Shown here in pieces: positions 16,404 to 25,429 of a stretch of 64,000 bases of DNA. Source of the stretch: Propionibacteriaceae bacterium. Lineage in GTDB: Bacteria > Actinomycetota > Actinomycetes > Propionibacteriales > Propionibacteriaceae. The notes below the pieces were generated by a model that saw nothing but the letters and a program-made list of their open reading frames with translations, made no database searches and was not told where the DNA came from. The stretch lies in the NCBI GenBank assembly GCA_016717345.1, contig JADKFR010000001.1, positions 62,001-126,000 on the forward strand, read 5' to 3'. Numbering within the stretch: the first letter of the stretch is position 1; every line of letters starts with the position of its first letter. The translations under genes were made by a program, and so were the position numbers.

Positions 16404-16975
16404 GGCGCCCCCGTTTCTGATGCTTCTGGGAGATCCCGCCCGGTGACGTCGGCGATGTCCTGCGGGCTCCCGAACGCTCGCACCAACCGGCGCTCCAGGC
16501 CCGCCGCGTGCTCCCGCTCGTACTCGACGGCTCCCGGAGCGGACAGGTCGACGACGTGCAGGTAGAGGGTGCGGGGATGACGAGTGGTCTCGACCACCAG
16601 CGTCCCGGGGACGATCGAGATCAGTTCGGCGATCGCGACCTGGAACAGGTCGTTGTGGCTGCGCAGCGGCAGCTTCACGATCCCTGGCCTCAGGTCGAGC
16701 CCGGGCCGGAAGGCCAGCAACGACAGCTGGACGGAGGCGCGGGCCAGGTCCCACAAGGTGCTGACCACCAGCACCAGGAGGCCCCACGGGTGCAGCCGTC
16801 CATAGAAGCGGATCGGTGGGAGCCGGAACACCACCGTGATGAGCCAGCCCAGGATCAGGCCGAAACCGATATTCAGCAGCGAGGGCTCCCCCCACAGCAT
16901 CACCCACACCGCCGCGAGCAGCACCACGGCCCGGCCCTGGAAGCGCCAGCGCAGGCGCCTGGTCGCCCTGGTCAT
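16400..16975 (-). CDS. mnhE: Mrp/Mnh cation antiporter subunit E
   Basis: This 191-residue subunit has two to three membrane helices in the first 70 residues and a cytoplasmic domain. The conserved stretch NDLFQVAIAELISIVPGTLVV in the middle identifies MrpE. The start overlaps the mnhD stop (TGATG) and its stop overlaps the mnhF start (ATGA). Confidence 0.92.
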   Translation of the reverse strand: MTRATRRLRWRFQGRAVVLLAAVWVMLWGEPSLLNIGFGLILGWLITVVFRLPPIRFYGRLHPWGLLVLVVSTLWDLARASVQLSLLAFRPGLDLRPGIVKLPLRSHNDLFQVAIAELISIVPGTLVVETTRHPRTLYLHVVDLSAPGAVEYEREHAAGLERRLVRAFGSPQDIADVTGRDLPEASETGAP

Positions 16976-18498
16976 CAGCCGCCTCCCCCGAGCACGGCCG
17001 CCACATAGCTGCCGTCCACCAGCGCGTGGGCGGAGCGTGCCACGAAGGCGTACATCCCCCCGGCGAACACGGTGAAGCCGAGCGCGAGTCCGATCAGCCC
17101 CACCGTGGGGGCGACCATCAGGGCGGGCAGTAGCCGCCCGGCCTGGGGGTCGTCGTAGCTGCGGTAGGTCTGCTCGCAGGCCGGCGGCAGGACCCCCCAG
17201 AACGCCCGGTTCCAGACCTTCGCCATGGCGTAGAGAGTGAGCAGCGAGGTCACCACACCGGCGATCACCAGCGACCAGGAGGTAGGGGTCCCCGCGGCGA
17301 CACCGGCCTGGAGCAGGGCCAGCTTCGCCACGAAGCCGGACAAGGGCGGAATCCCGGCCAGATTCAGGGCGGGGATCAGGAACAGGGCGCCGAGCAGCGG
17401 AGACACCCGCGCCAGGCCGCCGAGTCGATCCAGCGAAGTGGAGCCGCCCACCCGCTCGATCAGCCCGGCCACCAGGAACAGGGTGCCCTGGATGGTGATG
17501 TGGTGAGCGGCGTAGAAGATGGCCCCCGCCTGGCCCGCCGGCGTGGCCAGGGAGATCCCGAACAGCATGTAGCCGATGTGGCTGACCAGCGTGAACGACA
17601 GCATCCGTTTGATCTCGACCTGTGCCACCGCACCCAGGATGCCGATCACCATCGTGGCGACGCCGGCGATCCCCAGCAGCACCGTCAGCGGCTCCGCGGG
17701 GAAGAGCAGGGTCTGGGTGCGGATGATCGCGTACACGCCCACTTTGGTGAGCAGCCCGGCGAAGACGGCGGTGACCGGGGCGGGGGCCGTCGGGTACGAA
17801 TGCGGCAGCCACGCAGACAGGGGGAACACCGCGGCCTTGATGGCGAAGACGCTCAGCAGCAGCACCTGCAGGACACCGCGCACCTCCGGGGGCAACTCCT
17901 GCAGCCGCACCGCCAGTTGGGCGAGGTTCACCGTCGCCGTGGCTGCGTACACGCTGGCCAGGGCGACCAGGAACAGCGCCGAGGAGACGAGGTTGACGAC
18001 CACGTAGACCGATCCCGCGCGGATCCGGTCCCGGGTGCCGCCCATGGTGAGCAGCACGTAGGAGGCGAACAGGAGGAGTTCGAAACTGACGAACAGGTTG
18101 AACAGGTCCCCGGCCAGGAAGGCGTTGGAAACCCCGGCGACCAGCAGCAGGAAGGTGGGGTGGAAGATCGAGACCGGGGTTTCGCGCACGAGTTCGTCCT
18201 CGTCCTGCCCGGTGGAATAGACCAGCACGGCCAAGGAGACCAGCGCGGCCACCAGCAGCATCACCGAGGCCAGCCGGTCGGCGACCAGCACGATGCCCAA
18301 CGGACGGGGCCACGCCCCCACCCACAGGGTCACCGGCGCGGTGTCGCTGGCCCAGACCAGCACCCCGGCCACGATCACCACCGCGGCGACCGCGCTCACC
18401 GAGATCGCCCGCTGCAGGCGAGGCTGGCGACCGGCCAGGAAGGTGGCAGCCGCGCCGAGCAGGCAGAGCAGCATGGGGACGGCCAGCAGGTTGTTCAT
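16975..18498 (-). CDS. mnhD: Mrp/Mnh cation antiporter subunit D
   Basis: This 507-residue subunit has about 14 membrane helices and is related to the proton-pumping subunits of complex I (NuoN/NuoM). Conserved parts include NLFVSFELLLFASYVLL with its key glutamate, KAAVFPLSAWLPHSYPTAP and LLTKVGVYAIIR with the channel lysines. It forms the proton path with MnhA. The start overlaps the mnhC stop by ATGA. Confidence 0.95.
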   Translation of the reverse strand: MNNLLAVPMLLCLLGAAATFLAGRQPRLQRAISVSAVAAVVIVAGVLVWASDTAPVTLWVGAWPRPLGIVLVADRLASVMLLVAALVSLAVLVYSTGQDEDELVRETPVSIFHPTFLLLVAGVSNAFLAGDLFNLFVSFELLLFASYVLLTMGGTRDRIRAGSVYVVVNLVSSALFLVALASVYAATATVNLAQLAVRLQELPPEVRGVLQVLLLSVFAIKAAVFPLSAWLPHSYPTAPAPVTAVFAGLLTKVGVYAIIRTQTLLFPAEPLTVLLGIAGVATMVIGILGAVAQVEIKRMLSFTLVSHIGYMLFGISLATPAGQAGAIFYAAHHITIQGTLFLVAGLIERVGGSTSLDRLGGLARVSPLLGALFLIPALNLAGIPPLSGFVAKLALLQAGVAAGTPTSWSLVIAGVVTSLLTLYAMAKVWNRAFWGVLPPACEQTYRSYDDPQAGRLLPALMVAPTVGLIGLALGFTVFAGGMYAFVARSAHALVDGSYVAAVLGGGG

Positions 18499-18923
18499 TC
18501 GCTGACCACGTCCTCTCCGGTATCGCTGAACTGCATGTCCTCGTAGCTGGCAGAGGCCGCATCCGACCTGGCCAGCTCCGAGATCCGGGCGTCCTCGATG
18601 TCGTCCTGAACCTCGTCGTGGCCGTTGATCTGGAAGCTGCGGTACGCCATGGTCATCACGAAGGCCGCCACCGACAAGGTGATCACGATCGCCGTCAGCA
18701 CCATCGCCTGAGGCAGCGGGTCGCTCATCTCCGCCTTCGGCGTCAGCCCGATGAGGGCCGGCCCCCCGGCGGCCCCCGACGCCACCAGGAAGAGGGCGCT
18801 GACCCCGTTACTCGACAGCACCACCCCGATCAGGATCCGGCTGAGCGATCTCTCGGTGATCAGGTACACCCCGCAGGCGATCAGCGCGCCGCCCACGATC
18901 GCCAGGGTCAGGTTGGCCGGCAT
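18495..18923 (-). CDS. mnhC: Mrp/Mnh cation antiporter subunit C
   Basis: This NuoK-like subunit of 142 residues has three membrane helices, including GVVLSSNGVSALFL and PLPQAMVLTAIVITLS typical of MrpC. The acidic cytoplasmic tail of about 40 residues is longer than in NuoK. ATG at 18923 overlaps the mnhA stop as TGATG; a GTG nine bases upstream is also possible. It ends in an ATGA overlap with mnhD. Confidence 0.92.
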   Translation of the reverse strand: MPANLTLAIVGGALIACGVYLITERSLSRILIGVVLSSNGVSALFLVASGAAGGPALIGLTPKAEMSDPLPQAMVLTAIVITLSVAAFVMTMAYRSFQINGHDEVQDDIEDARISELARSDAASASYEDMQFSDTGEDVVSE

Positions 18924-21838
18924 CACGTCCACCGCCGTCCGGGGATTGCCCGCGTGGACTCCGGTTCGGGCGCCGGGGTCTGTTCGTCGCGGGCCTGGGC
19001 GTCGATGCCCGCGCCGAGGCTGCGTCCGAGATCGAGCAGCATGCCGACGACAACCAGGTACACCCCGATGTCGAAGGCGGTCGAGGACACCAGGTGGATG
19101 TCGCCGAGCAGCGTCCAGCTCCCCCAGGGCGTGGCCAACGAGTCCCAGCCGGGAACGTGCAGGTGGACGTCATAGCTCTGGAAGATCAACCCGCCGAACG
19201 CCAGCGGGGCGAGTGCGGTGGCCACTGAGGCCACCAGCCCGCTGCCGAGCAGCACGCCGGCCGGGACGGGCATGGCCTCGTCCAACTCGTGGGCGCCACC
19301 GGCGAGGTAACGGATCAGCAGGGCCGTCCCGGCCACCAGGCCACCGGCGAACCCACCGCCGGGCAGGTTGTGACCCGCGATCAACAGGTAGAGCGACACC
19401 ATGATCATCACCGGGAACAGCAGCCGGGTGACCACCTCGAAGATCAGGGAGCGGGAGGCGGCCGGAAGCGTCCGGCTGCCGCGCAACCAGCCGTCGAGCA
19501 CGCCAGGGGCGGGCGCCGGAGCCCGACGAATCGTGCCGGCACGACCGCGCAGGAAGATGAGGCTGGCCACCCCGGTGGCCGCGATGCCGAGCACCGCGAT
19601 CTCACCGATGGTGTCCCAAGCCCGGGTGTCGACCAGCACCACGTTGACGATGTTGCGGCCATACCCGAACTGGTAGGCCATCTCGTGGTACGCCTCGGAG
19701 ACCGGCACCGCCACCCGCGAGCCGAGCATCAGCAGCGCCACCAGGGTGAAGGACAGCCCGGTGCCCAGCGCGATCAGCACCCGCCACCAGCGCCCGGCGG
19801 CCAGCGGTCGTTCGGTGAAGAACTTCGGCAACTTCCGCAGGACCAGCAGGAACACCAGGAGCGAGACCGTCTCGACCAGCACCTGGGTCAGTGCCAGGTC
19901 GGGAGCCCCGTGCATCCCGAACAGCAGGGCGGTGCCGTACCCGGTGGCGCCCAGCAGCAGGACGGCGCGCAACCGTCCCCGTGACGTCGCCACGAGCAGG
20001 GCGGCGATGACGGTGAAGCCGCCGACCACCACCTGTCCCCAGCCGTCGGCGACCACGACCGCCGGCCAGTGCTGCACCTGGGAGAGCGTGACGAACAGGG
20101 CGGCGGTGACGACCACCAGGATGGTGCCGACGTAGCTGGCCAGGGAGCCGCGCTGGGTGCGGTCGGTGACCTCGACGGCGAGCCGGTCGATCCCCCGCAT
20201 CGTCTGCCGGTAGAAGTCGGCGGCGGCCGGCACCGGCGGGAAGGTCTGCTGGACGGCCGCGATCCGCTCCCTTTGCCAGAAGAGCCCGGCGCCCACCCCG
20301 ATGGCCAGCGCCGAGGCGGCCAAGGGCAGGGTCCAGCCGGGCCACAGCTTCATGCCGTGGCTGGGGGCGCCGAGCGGCAGCGAGGAAGCGTAGGGCGCCA
20401 GCGCCTCGGTGAGTGGGCCGCCGAGAAATCCCCCCGCCAGGCCGGCCAGCCCGAGCAGCCCCGGGATCGCCACGAACCCGATCGCCGGCCGCTGCGCCAC
20501 GGTGGACGGGACGAGCCCCGCCTTGGGCGCGAAGGCACCCCACCAGAAGCGCAGCGAGTAGGCGACCGTGATCGCCGAGCCCAGCACGATGACCCCGATC
20601 AACGCCCAGGCCGGGACGGGCGCCACCTGCGTCCCGTCGCCACCGAATCCCAGATTCGTGATGCCCTCCAGGCCCGCCTCCTTGGCGATGAAGCCCAGGG
20701 TGGGCGGTAGCCCGGCCATCGACGCCGCCGCGATCGCCGCAATGATCGCCGTCCCGGGCAGCCGGCGTCCGACGTCACTGAGTTCGCTGATCCGGCGGGT
20801 TCCCGCGCTGTGGTCGACCACCCCGACGATCAGGAACAGGGTGGCCTTGAAGAGGGCGTGCGCGATCACCATCGCCAGCCCGCCGAGTGCCGCCGCCTGC
20901 GTCCCCGTCCCCAGCAGCAGCACCAGGAAGCCGAGCTGGCTCACCGTCCCGTAGGCCAGCAGCAGCTTCAGGTCGTCCTGGCGCAGGGCCCGCCAGCCCC
21001 CGAGGAACAGGGTCATCGCCCCCAGCACCCAGACGGCCGGACGCCAGCCGGGCACCCCCGCCATGGCTGGCGCCAGCGCCGCGACAAGGTAGACCCCGGC
21101 CTTCACCATGGCCGCGGCGTGCAGGTACGCCGACACCGGAGTGGGGGCCGCCATTGCTCCCGGCAGCCAGAAGTGGAACGGCACCAGAGCGGATTTGCTC
21201 AGGGCTCCGAGCAGCACCAGGAGGGCGGCGATCGTGACCGGCACGCCCTCCGGAGGGGCCACGAGCAGTGCCTGCAGGCTGAAGGTGCCGGCCACCGACC
21301 CGAGAGTCAGGATGCCCACGAGCATGGCCAGCCCACCGGTGGTGGTGACGATCAGCGCGGTCAGGGCGGCTGACCGGTTCGCCCGACGGGTCGGGTCGTG
21401 GCCGATCAGAAGGTAGGAGAAAACCGTGGTCAGCTCCCAGAACACATACAGGATGATCAGGTCGTCGGCGGTGACGAGCCCGATCATGGCGCCACAGAAA
21501 GCGGTCAACAGCCCGAGACAGCGGGTCTGGGGCGGATCGTGCTCGAAGTACCAGCGGCAGTAGCCCAACACCAGCGCACCGATCCCGGTCACGATGAGCG
21601 CCAACAGCCATTGCAGCAGTCCGACCCGGAACGACAGCGTGACCCCCAGGCCAGGAATCCAGGGGTGGTTCTCGAGGAGGACTCCCCCACCAAGGATCAG
21701 CGGGGCCTGCCCGACCAACCAGCCGAAGCTCAGCAGCGGCACCACAGCGGCCGCCCAGAAGGCGCGGTGCCCCAGCACCCTGACCAACGCCGGCGCGGCC
21801 ACCGCCGTCACGAGGTGGGCAAGGATCAGGGTCACCAT
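18923..21838 (-). CDS. mnhA: Mrp/Mnh cation antiporter, fused subunits A and B
   Basis: This is the large subunit, 971 residues. The N-terminal two thirds are NuoL-like with about 16 or more helices. They include FWELTTVFSYLLIGHD with its conserved glutamate and LVPFHFWLPGAMAAPTPVSA. A DUF4040 segment (GAPDLALTQVLVETVSLLVF) follows. The C-terminal 150 residues are a complete MnhB domain (AGHNLPGGGFAGGLVAG, then FDIGVYLVVVG), so no separate mnhB exists. The A-B fusion is usual in actinobacteria. ATG at 21838 is taken as start; upstream in-frame GTG and ATG codons (up to 21877) are possible. It is the first gene of the operon and divergent from kimA. Confidence 0.93.
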   Translation of the reverse strand: MVTLILAHLVTAVAAPALVRVLGHRAFWAAAVVPLLSFGWLVGQAPLILGGGVLLENHPWIPGLGVTLSFRVGLLQWLLALIVTGIGALVLGYCRWYFEHDPPQTRCLGLLTAFCGAMIGLVTADDLIILYVFWELTTVFSYLLIGHDPTRRANRSAALTALIVTTTGGLAMLVGILTLGSVAGTFSLQALLVAPPEGVPVTIAALLVLLGALSKSALVPFHFWLPGAMAAPTPVSAYLHAAAMVKAGVYLVAALAPAMAGVPGWRPAVWVLGAMTLFLGGWRALRQDDLKLLLAYGTVSQLGFLVLLLGTGTQAAALGGLAMVIAHALFKATLFLIVGVVDHSAGTRRISELSDVGRRLPGTAIIAAIAAASMAGLPPTLGFIAKEAGLEGITNLGFGGDGTQVAPVPAWALIGVIVLGSAITVAYSLRFWWGAFAPKAGLVPSTVAQRPAIGFVAIPGLLGLAGLAGGFLGGPLTEALAPYASSLPLGAPSHGMKLWPGWTLPLAASALAIGVGAGLFWQRERIAAVQQTFPPVPAAADFYRQTMRGIDRLAVEVTDRTQRGSLASYVGTILVVVTAALFVTLSQVQHWPAVVVADGWGQVVVGGFTVIAALLVATSRGRLRAVLLLGATGYGTALLFGMHGAPDLALTQVLVETVSLLVFLLVLRKLPKFFTERPLAAGRWWRVLIALGTGLSFTLVALLMLGSRVAVPVSEAYHEMAYQFGYGRNIVNVVLVDTRAWDTIGEIAVLGIAATGVASLIFLRGRAGTIRRAPAPAPGVLDGWLRGSRTLPAASRSLIFEVVTRLLFPVMIMVSLYLLIAGHNLPGGGFAGGLVAGTALLIRYLAGGAHELDEAMPVPAGVLLGSGLVASVATALAPLAFGGLIFQSYDVHLHVPGWDSLATPWGSWTLLGDIHLVSSTAFDIGVYLVVVGMLLDLGRSLGAGIDAQARDEQTPAPEPESTRAIPGRRWT

Positions 21839-21992
21839 CACTGCGTCCACCCCCGCTCTGGCCGCCCCGGGTGCCAACCGTTCCGGCGTCCCCCGGTGTC
21901 AGCCGGGTCACGCGCCCGTTCGTACCCGCACCCTACCGGCTGGGCCCGCCGATCCGGGGCCGTCAGCGCGGTGGGCAGAGGGTGTCAGGATG

Positions 21993-22032
21993 GCGTCAAG
22001 CTCCCCCGTCCGAGCGTCAAGGACGCGTCAAG
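21993..22032. promoter_or_regulatory. Three GCGTCAAG repeats between mnhA and kimA
   Basis: Identical octamers start at 21993, 22014 and 22025, that is 21 and 11 bp apart, or about two and one helical turns. This phasing is typical of OmpR-family binding sites. The same unit occurs again 11 bp phased at 26917 before the DUF4118 gene. The KdpE-like regulator encoded downstream (25426-26106) is the obvious candidate. The site could serve both kimA and the divergent Mrp operon. Confidence 0.6.
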
Positions 22033-22040
22033 AACGGCTG

Positions 22041-22059
22041 CCACCGCCTCGAGCGGTGG
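22041..22059 (+). promoter_or_regulatory. Hairpin just before the kimA start
   Basis: CCACCGC (22041-22047) pairs with GCGGTGG (22053-22059) across a 5-base loop, ending 12 bases before the GTG. The only ribosome-binding-like bases (GGTGG) lie in its 3' arm, so the hairpin might limit translation. No c-di-AMP riboswitch was recognised in the leader. Confidence 0.35.
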
Positions 22060-22071
22060 TGGTCTGGCAAC

Positions 22072-24033
22072 GTGACCACAAGCACGAATCTGGCCAAACG
22101 GATCCTGGTCGGCAACCGGATGCGTTCCGACCAACTCGGTGACACCCTGCTTCCGAAGCGGCTCGCCCTGCCGGTCTACTGCAGCGACCCGATCTCGTCC
22201 AACGCCTACGCCACCCAGGAGATCCTGCTGGTACTCGCCCTGGGCGGAGCCGCGCTGGTGACCCTGACTCCGTGGATCGCCTTCGCGGTGATCGGTCTGC
22301 TGCTGCTGGTGACGTTCTCCTACCTGCAGACCTGTTTCGCCTATCCCTCCGGCGGCGGTGCGTACGTGGTGAGCAAGGAGAACCTGGGACGGATGCCCGC
22401 CCTGGTGGCCGCCTCGGCGCTGATGGTCGACTACGTCATGACGGTCGCTGTCTCGATCGCCTCGTCGGTGGAGAACTTCACCAGCGCGTTCACCGAACTC
22501 CATCCCTACGCGGTGCCGCTGTGCCTGGGCTTCCTACTCATCATCACCGTGATGAACCTGCGCGGGGTGCGGGAATCCGGCACCCTGTTCGCGATCCCCA
22601 CCTACGGCTTCATCCTGTCGGTCTACGCCCTGCTGGTGGCCGGGTTCTTCCGGGTCCTGTCGGGTCAGCCTCCGGTCGCCGAGTCGGCCGATTTCGGCTT
22701 CCACGTGGAATCCACCACCGGTGCGGCGCTGGTGATCCTGCTCCTGCGGGCCTTCGCGTCCGGCTGCACCTCGCTGACAGGCGTCGAAGCGGTCAGCAAC
22801 GGGGTCCCGACCTTCCGGCCACCGAAGAGCCGCAACGCGGGCATCACCCTGATCGTCATGGGGGCCCTGTCGGCGGTCATGATGGCCGGGATCGCGCTGC
22901 TGAGTACCTGGTCCCAGATCCACATCGCCGAAGAGGTTCACTCGCTGACCGGGACCCCGCAGGGCTACGTCCAGCGGACGGTGTTGGCCCAGCTCTCCGC
23001 GGCGGTGTTCGGCAACAACAGCGTGATGTTCTTCGCGGTCCAGGTGTTCACCGCCTTGATCCTCGCGATGGCCGCCAACACCGCCTTCAACGGCTTCCCG
23101 ATCCTGGCCTCGATCCTGGCCACGGACGGCTTCCTGCCCAAGCAACTCGCCCGCCGCGGTGACCGACTGGTGTTCTCCAACGGCATCCTGATCCTCGCCG
23201 GGATCGCGGGCCTGCTGATCTGGGGCTTCGACGCCTCCACCACCCGGCTGATCCAGCTGTACATCGTGGGCGTCTTCGTCTCCTTCAGCCTCAGCCAGTC
23301 CGGCATGGTGGTGCACTGGCTGCGGCGGCTGCGCGACCCGGCCGTGACCGGACGCGCCACGGTGATCGGGTCCCTGGGGGTGAACCTGGTGGGTGCGGCG
23401 GCCACCGTCGCCGTTCTGGTCATCGTGCTGATCAGCAAGTTCACCCACGGTGCCTGGATCGTGGTGGTGGCCATGCCGGTGATCTGTTGGCTGATGGTGG
23501 CCATCCACCGGCACTATGCGAGCACATCCCGAAGCCTGCGACCCCGGCAAAGCGGGATCACCCTGCCCAGCCGGATCCACGCCGTGGTGCTCGTCAGCCA
23601 ACTCAACGAGCCGACCTTGAAGGCGCTCTCCTTCGCACGGGCCATCCGCCCGTCCAGCGTCACGGCGCTGCGGGTCGACACCAGCCCCGAACGCACGGCG
23701 AAACTTCGGCGCGACTGGGTGGAACGGGAGATCCCGGTGACCCTGGCGGTCGTCACCTCGCACTACCGGGACCTCACCGCACCGGTGCTGGGCTACCTGA
23801 GGGCGATGCCGGTCGGACCACGCGACGTGGTGGAGGTCTTCATTCCCGAGTACGTGGTGGGCCACTGGTGGGAACAGGCCCTGCACAACCAGAGCGCCCT
23901 GCGCCTGAAGACCCGGCTGCTCTACATGCCAGGGGTGATGGTGACCTCGGTGCCCTACCAATTGGGTTCGGCCGAGCCGTACGCCGAGGAGGCCCCGGGC
24001 TCGGACACTGCGGTCGCCCACGTGGCAGGCTGA
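22072..24033 (+). CDS. kimA: KimA-like potassium importer (APC superfamily)
   Basis: This 653-residue protein has about 12 membrane helices followed by a cytoplasmic domain of roughly 170 residues. The start AKRILVGNRMRSDQ and then LALPVYCSDPISSNAYATQE align by eye with the opening of Bacillus KimA (YdaO), a high-affinity K+/H+ symporter inhibited by c-di-AMP. The C-terminal part (HAVVLVSQLNEPTLKALSFAR) resembles a USP-like fold. GTG at 22072 fits the expected N-terminus. Downstream lie a KdpD-like kinase and a KdpE-like regulator, the classical K+-sensing pair. K+ as substrate is well supported by family and context but inferred. Confidence 0.82.
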   Translation: MTTSTNLAKRILVGNRMRSDQLGDTLLPKRLALPVYCSDPISSNAYATQEILLVLALGGAALVTLTPWIAFAVIGLLLLVTFSYLQTCFAYPSGGGAYVVSKENLGRMPALVAASALMVDYVMTVAVSIASSVENFTSAFTELHPYAVPLCLGFLLIITVMNLRGVRESGTLFAIPTYGFILSVYALLVAGFFRVLSGQPPVAESADFGFHVESTTGAALVILLLRAFASGCTSLTGVEAVSNGVPTFRPPKSRNAGITLIVMGALSAVMMAGIALLSTWSQIHIAEEVHSLTGTPQGYVQRTVLAQLSAAVFGNNSVMFFAVQVFTALILAMAANTAFNGFPILASILATDGFLPKQLARRGDRLVFSNGILILAGIAGLLIWGFDASTTRLIQLYIVGVFVSFSLSQSGMVVHWLRRLRDPAVTGRATVIGSLGVNLVGAAATVAVLVIVLISKFTHGAWIVVVAMPVICWLMVAIHRHYASTSRSLRPRQSGITLPSRIHAVVLVSQLNEPTLKALSFARAIRPSSVTALRVDTSPERTAKLRRDWVEREIPVTLAVVTSHYRDLTAPVLGYLRAMPVGPRDVVEVFIPEYVVGHWWEQALHNQSALRLKTRLLYMPGVMVTSVPYQLGSAEPYAEEAPGSDTAVAHVAG

Positions 24034-24037
24034 CCAT

Positions 24038-25429
24038 ATGACCGCAGTGACCCAATGGGACCAGGCCCGTGGGTTGGGATCGGGGCTGTCCCGCTTCCGC
24101 CAACTCACCGGAGTCGTCGTCGCCCTGGTCGCCTGTCCACTGATCACCGCCCTGCTGCTGCCGATCCGGTCCGAGATCGGACTGCAGACCGTGCTGCTGC
24201 TGTTCGTGCTGGCGTGCGTCGTCGCCTCCGTGGTGGGTGGCCTGCCCGCCGCCGCGATTGCCGCCCTGGGTGGCTTCAGTTGCGCCAACTTCTACTTCAC
24301 GCCGCCCTATGGCAGCTTCTTCGTGCAGAAGGAACGGGAACTGTGGGACCTGCTGGTGTTCCTGGCCGTGGCGATCGGGGTGGGTCTGGTGGTCGAGATC
24401 GGGGCCCGGGACCGCGTCCGCGCGGAACGGGCGAAGGTCGAGGCCGAGTTGGCCGCCGAATTGGGACGGCGCGAGCCCGGCACCCACACGGTGGCCACCG
24501 TGCTCGGCGAGGCCTTGGAGCGTTTCTCGATGGACGGTGTGGCGCTGCTGGGCCCTGACGGGGAGTCCCTGGCGGCGGTCGGTGACACGTCCGGACGCGT
24601 TTCGGGAGCCACTCCCGCCGGCCAGGGCCTGGAACTCGTGTTGTACGGCCCCGAATTGCTGGGCAGCGACCCGCGGCTGTTGGCGACCCTCGGTTCGACC
24701 GCCGGCCGGCTGTGGCGGGCCGAACTGGTCGCCGCCGAGGCCGCCCGGGCCGACGAGCTGGCCCGTGTCGACCAGCAGCGCTCGAGCCTGCTGGCCGCGG
24801 TCGGTCACGACCTGAGGACCCCGCTGGCCACCATCAAGGCGTCCGTGTCGACGCTGCGTCAGGACGACGTCGAACTCGACGAGCCTGACCAGGATGAACT
24901 TCTCGCAACGATCGAACACAATGCCGATCGCCTGGCCGAACTGATCGCCAACCTGCTGGACATGAGCCGCCTGCAGGCCGGCGAGTTGTCCGTGCGGTTC
25001 GCTCCGGTCGCGATCGCCGAGGTTCTCGTGGGTGCGCTGCGGCAGGCGGGGGGCCAGGTCGAACTCGACCTCCCTGAGGACCTGCCGCTCGTCCAGGCCG
25101 ATGCGGGATTGCTGGAGCGGGTGCTGGAGAATCTGGTCGACAACGCGGCCCGGCATCTCCCGGTCGGGCAGACCGTCCTGCTGCAGGCCCGCGCGGAAGC
25201 CAATCAGGTCCAGGTCCGCGTGATCGACCACGGGCCGGGCGTCCCGGCGGCCCGCTTCGCTTCGATGTTCCAGCCGTTCCAACGTTTCGATGATCGGAGT
25301 GGGGGTGGGGTCGGCCTGGGCCTGGCCATCGCGCGCGGCTTCACGCACGCCATGGGGGGCACTCTGGTCCCCTCCGAGACGCCTGGGGGCGGGCTCACGA
25401 TGACGGTGACGCTGGAGGTCGCGCGATGA
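24038..25429 (+). CDS. KdpD-like sensor kinase without the N-terminal KdpD/USP domains
   Basis: This 463-residue kinase begins with the DUF4118 four-helix membrane domain of KdpD (about 22-122), including the typical FYFTPPYGSF. A GAF-like linker (about 150-230) leads to HisKA with His257 in GHDLRTP and an ATPase domain (ENLVDNAARH, DHGPGVP, GLGLAIARGF). Full KdpD has about 400 further N-terminal residues, absent here. No kdpFABC is present, so the pair probably controls the KimA-like transporter just upstream. Four bases separate the genes. It overlaps the regulator gene by ATGA. Confidence 0.9.
   Translation: MTAVTQWDQARGLGSGLSRFRQLTGVVVALVACPLITALLLPIRSEIGLQTVLLLFVLACVVASVVGGLPAAAIAALGGFSCANFYFTPPYGSFFVQKERELWDLLVFLAVAIGVGLVVEIGARDRVRAERAKVEAELAAELGRREPGTHTVATVLGEALERFSMDGVALLGPDGESLAAVGDTSGRVSGATPAGQGLELVLYGPELLGSDPRLLATLGSTAGRLWRAELVAAEAARADELARVDQQRSSLLAAVGHDLRTPLATIKASVSTLRQDDVELDEPDQDELLATIEHNADRLAELIANLLDMSRLQAGELSVRFAPVAIAEVLVGALRQAGGQVELDLPEDLPLVQADAGLLERVLENLVDNAARHLPVGQTVLLQARAEANQVQVRVIDHGPGVPAARFASMFQPFQRFDDRSGGGVGLGLAIARGFTHAMGGTLVPSETPGGGLTMTVTLEVAR

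Noticed and set aside
21880..22071. c-di-AMP (ydaO-type) riboswitch before kimA
   Set aside because: I looked because KimA homologues are often under this riboswitch, but the conserved core segments are not visible.
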